The notes below the pieces were generated by a model. The model was not told the origin of the DNA, ran no database searches, and was given only the letters and a program-made list of their open reading frames with translations. Shown here piece by piece: positions 62,186-64,000 of a DNA stretch of 64,000 nt; position 1 is the stretch's first letter, and each line of letters begins with the position of its first letter. The DNA comes from Bradyrhizobium monzae (GTDB lineage Bacteria > Pseudomonadota > Alphaproteobacteria > Rhizobiales > Xanthobacteraceae), in NCBI RefSeq assembly GCF_021458635.1, contig NZ_JAIRDQ010000006.1:311105-375104 (forward strand), read 5' to 3'. A program made the position numbers and the translations under genes.

Positions 62186-62576
62186 GACTGCTCGTTCGCC
62201 GGACTTTCGGCGCTTCTGTCTTGGGATTTGCAGTGTGGAGCGCTGTGAGGGTGCCGGTCAGCAACAACAACAGGCGCCGGTCGCCGCCGAGAAACAGCGC
62301 CGCGTCATGCACGCATGCATGTCGCTCGGGTTACGCTGGTGATCGGTTCTCATATCGCGGCATCAAGCTCGAGGAGCAGTTTCGATGCTTTCGAATATCG
62401 AGCGATTGGCGCGTTCGGTCAATGAAATGGCTATCCATATTTGAAGGCCGCGCGCTCGCCGCCTTCTCCCACCGCAAGCACTGACAGGCGGATTCAACTC
62501 GCGATCAGTTCAACACGGGGAGCGCGGCCAGCGTGGTAAGCTCTAGCTAACGTAAAGCAGAAATAGGGAGATCCCG
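62186..62576. other. Gene-free interval before the dehydrogenase remnant
   Basis: No supported coding sequence in 391 bp. A 66-codon minus-strand frame (62112-62312) overlaps the preceding small gene by 74 bp and lacks motifs. Sequence is mixed, with an alternating gcatgcatg at 62311-62320. It presumably contains the promoter of the minus-strand sulfur genes. Confidence 0.4.
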
Positions 62577-62648
62577 ATGCTGCTGGTCGACAACGCCTAC
62601 ATGACCGGACAGACGATCGCGCTGAGTGGCGGGATGGCGTTTAATTAG
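62577..62648 (+). pseudogene. 3' remnant of a short-chain dehydrogenase gene
   Basis: Twenty-three codons read MLLVDNAYMTGQTIALSGGM then AFN and stop. This is the usual C-terminal end of SDR enzymes (NAYMTGQT-hydrophobic-GG). Nothing of the upstream 220 residues is found before it, so only the tail has survived, perhaps after a deletion. Confidence 0.55.
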
Positions 62649-62698
62649 AGAGGACGTAGCGCCCGCGGCGCACGCTCTTTTCCAAGTTGGGGGAATGC

Positions 62699-62790
62699 CG
62701 TAGGGTGGGCAAAGCGAAGCGTGCCCACCATTTGCATGCGATTGGTGAGAATTCGTGGGCACGGCGCAAGTGCGCCTTTGCCCACCCTAC
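62699..62790. repeat. Imperfect palindromic intergenic repeat, family F
   Basis: Left arm gtagggtgggcaaagcg and right arm cgcctttgcccaccctac form an almost perfect outer stem; inner arms cgtgcccacc and gtgggcacgg pair too. Located between the dehydrogenase remnant and the PNPOx gene. Confidence 0.75.
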
Positions 62791-62879
62791 GAATTCCGAC
62801 TCGTCGATAGATTCCGCTCACCCGTCTCGCCGCTATCGCGGCGAGCCACCCTCTCCCACAAGGGGGGAGGAAAAGACCC

Positions 62880-63491
62880 TCACCACATTGTCGCGGCAGC
62901 GCGCTCCGGCCAGATGCGGTCATACTCCGCGCCGCCGACCTTGTTCTGGCTCATCTCGGCGAGGATCTGGCCGGGCGTCGGCAGCGTCTTCGGATCGATA
63001 CGCTTGTCGGGATTCCAAAGGTCGGAGCGGACGATGGCACGGGCGCACTGGAAGTAGATCTCGTCCACATTCATCACCATGACGCTGCGCGGTGCTTTGT
63101 CCTCGACCTTGAACGAGGAGAGCAGCTGCCGATCGACCGAGAGATGCGCGCGGCCGTTGGCGCGGACCGCGTTGCCGGAGCCGGGGATCAGGAACATCAG
63201 CGACACGCGCGGGTCGCGCACGATGTTGCGCAGGGAATCGACCCGGTTGTTGCCGCGGCGATCGGGCAGCATCAGTGTCTTCTGATCGTGGATGCGGACG
63301 AAGCCGGGGAGATCGCCGCGCGGCGAGCAGTCGATGCCCTCGGGCCCGATGGTGGCGAGTGCGGCGAACGGCGCCTTCTCGATGAAGATGCGGTAGAGCG
63401 GCGTGACGTGATCGGCGACTTTCACGGTCGAGGCGTCATTGGTGGCGCCGTAGATGGCTTCGAGTTCCTCGACCGTCTTGATCACCGTCAT
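62880..63491 (-). CDS. Pyridoxamine-5'-phosphate-oxidase-family FMN-binding protein
   Basis: The 203-residue protein has the split-barrel FMN fold of the MSMEG_1061-type subfamily: FAALATIGPEGIDCSPRGDL, TLMLPDRRGNNRVDSLRNIV, RVSLMFLIPGSGNAVRANGR. These proteins bind flavin and are not usually the pyridoxal enzyme itself. It follows phnN on the same strand with a 27-bp gap. Confidence 0.82.
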   Translation of the reverse strand: MTVIKTVEELEAIYGATNDASTVKVADHVTPLYRIFIEKAPFAALATIGPEGIDCSPRGDLPGFVRIHDQKTLMLPDRRGNNRVDSLRNIVRDPRVSLMFLIPGSGNAVRANGRAHLSVDRQLLSSFKVEDKAPRSVMVMNVDEIYFQCARAIVRSDLWNPDKRIDPKTLPTPGQILAEMSQNKVGGAEYDRIWPERAAATMW

Positions 63492-63518
63492 TCCACACCC
63501 TCCTGGTTGCGCCGGCGG

Positions 63519-64000
63519 TTACTCGCGCCAGCATTCGTTCCTGATCGCGCGCACGAGCTGGCGGCTGTGATACTCCGCGCTGCCCGAATTGAGAATGGTG
63601 ACGTCCGCATGTGCCGACTTGTCGTCGACGCTGCGCGCCAGGCGGTCAGCGAGATTACCGTCGGTGTTGCGCTTGCGCGCAGCAAGGCGCTGCGCCAGCA
63701 CGTCCGGCGGCGCCGTAATCGCAACGACGACGACATTGGCGTAAGTCCCGCGCAGCGCGGCGATCACCGTGCGCGAGACGTTGGCGACGACGGCACGCCC
63801 AGTGCGGATGTCGTCGTTGATCTCGAGCGGCAGCGCGTACGAATGCCCATGCGCGTCCCAATGCACGGCGAAATCGCCGTGGGCCCGCGCGCGGGCGAAT
63901 TCGTCGGGGCTCACCGCGATGTTGTCCTCGTCGGCAGAGGACGCACGCGTCACGACACGGCGCGGGAAGACGACGTCATGGTCGTCGGCACAGGCCGCCT
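63519..64000 (-). CDS. phnN: Ribose 1,5-bisphosphate phosphokinase PhnN, 5' end cut by the window
   Basis: The frame is open to the right edge (position 64000) and reads DDHDVVFPRRVVTRASSADE, then HGDFAVHWDAHGHSYALPLE, VANVSRTVIAALRGTYANVV and RLAARKRNTDGNLADRLARS, typical of PhnN after the missing P-loop. PhnN phosphorylates ribose 1,5-bisphosphate to PRPP in phosphonate (C-P lyase) use. The N-terminal Walker A part and the other phn genes lie outside the window. Confidence 0.85.
   Translation of the reverse strand, partial: AACADDHDVVFPRRVVTRASSADEDNIAVSPDEFARARAHGDFAVHWDAHGHSYALPLEINDDIRTGRAVVANVSRTVIAALRGTYANVVVVAITAPPDVLAQRLAARKRNTDGNLADRLARSVDDKSAHADVTILNSGSAEYHSRQLVRAIRNECWRE

Noticed and set aside
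62112..62312. 66-codon minus-strand frame upstream of the sulfonate-related genes, possible leader peptide
   Set aside because: It overlaps the next small gene by 74 bp and has no recognisable motif; a run of Leu codons alone is not enough.

Overview
The window is GC-rich chromosomal DNA of an alphaproteobacterium, most likely Bradyrhizobium or a close relative. This rests on the codon bias, the block hisD - UPF0262 - LMW phosphatase - Maf - YacG, UPF0262 and DUF2948 proteins, Bug-type binding proteins, and several families of short palindromic intergenic repeats of the kind common in bradyrhizobia. Species cannot be fixed without a database search.

Layout. 0-18.5 kb: housekeeping and metabolic genes (lysozyme-like protein cut by the left edge, Nudix hydrolase, thioesterase, aldo/keto reductase, TPR protein, secreted tannase-family esterase, GspN-like protein, LysR regulator, cysteine hydrolase, a three-gene operon of nitrobindin-like protein, RibD/DHFR-like reductase and amine oxidase, a hybrid histidine kinase), then an orphan PD-(D/E)XK nuclease-like gene, a LuxR-type regulator and a VOC protein. 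19.4-24.1 kb: a compact thiazole/oxazole-modified peptide (TOMM/LAP) cluster: a precursor with an unusual Sec-signal-like leader and an 18-cysteine core, an internal hairpin, a fused E1-like/YcaO cyclodehydratase and a SagB-type dehydrogenase. This is the most interesting system here. 24.1-35.8 kb: an orphan amino-acid-type binding protein, an AraC regulator, and a co-directional accessory block with three full DUF1254/DUF1214 secreted proteins, a decayed fourth copy, a large periplasmic sulfatase and a DUF3302 - small protein - HlyD membrane-fusion module.

36.0-41.0 kb: tRNA-Phe and the conserved yacG-maf-phosphatase-UPF0262-hisD-DUF2948 block. 41-50 kb: short-chain dehydrogenases with a TetR regulator, an alpha/beta hydrolase, a cyclic-nucleotide-binding flavoprotein that lacks the thioredoxin-reductase CxxC, tRNA-Thr, a 1-kb gene-poor stretch rich in inverted repeats, a stand-alone cNMP-binding protein, and a ferric-reductase-like membrane protein paired with a Tat-exported intradiol-dioxygenase-like protein. 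50-53 kb: a luciferase-like oxidoreductase and a chemotaxis receptor.

53.3-58.8 kb: a six-gene catabolic operon (Bug binding protein, flavin reductase, fumarylacetoacetase-fold hydrolase, HpaH-like hydratase, RidA, PDC-hydrolase-like amidohydrolase) facing a divergent IclR gene whose start codon lies inside a perfect 19-bp palindrome. 58.9-64 kb: O-acetylhomoserine sulfhydrylase, an alpha/beta hydrolase, a sulfonate-binding protein gene broken by an in-frame amber codon, a short-chain-dehydrogenase remnant, a PNPOx-family protein and the 3' part of phnN at the right edge.
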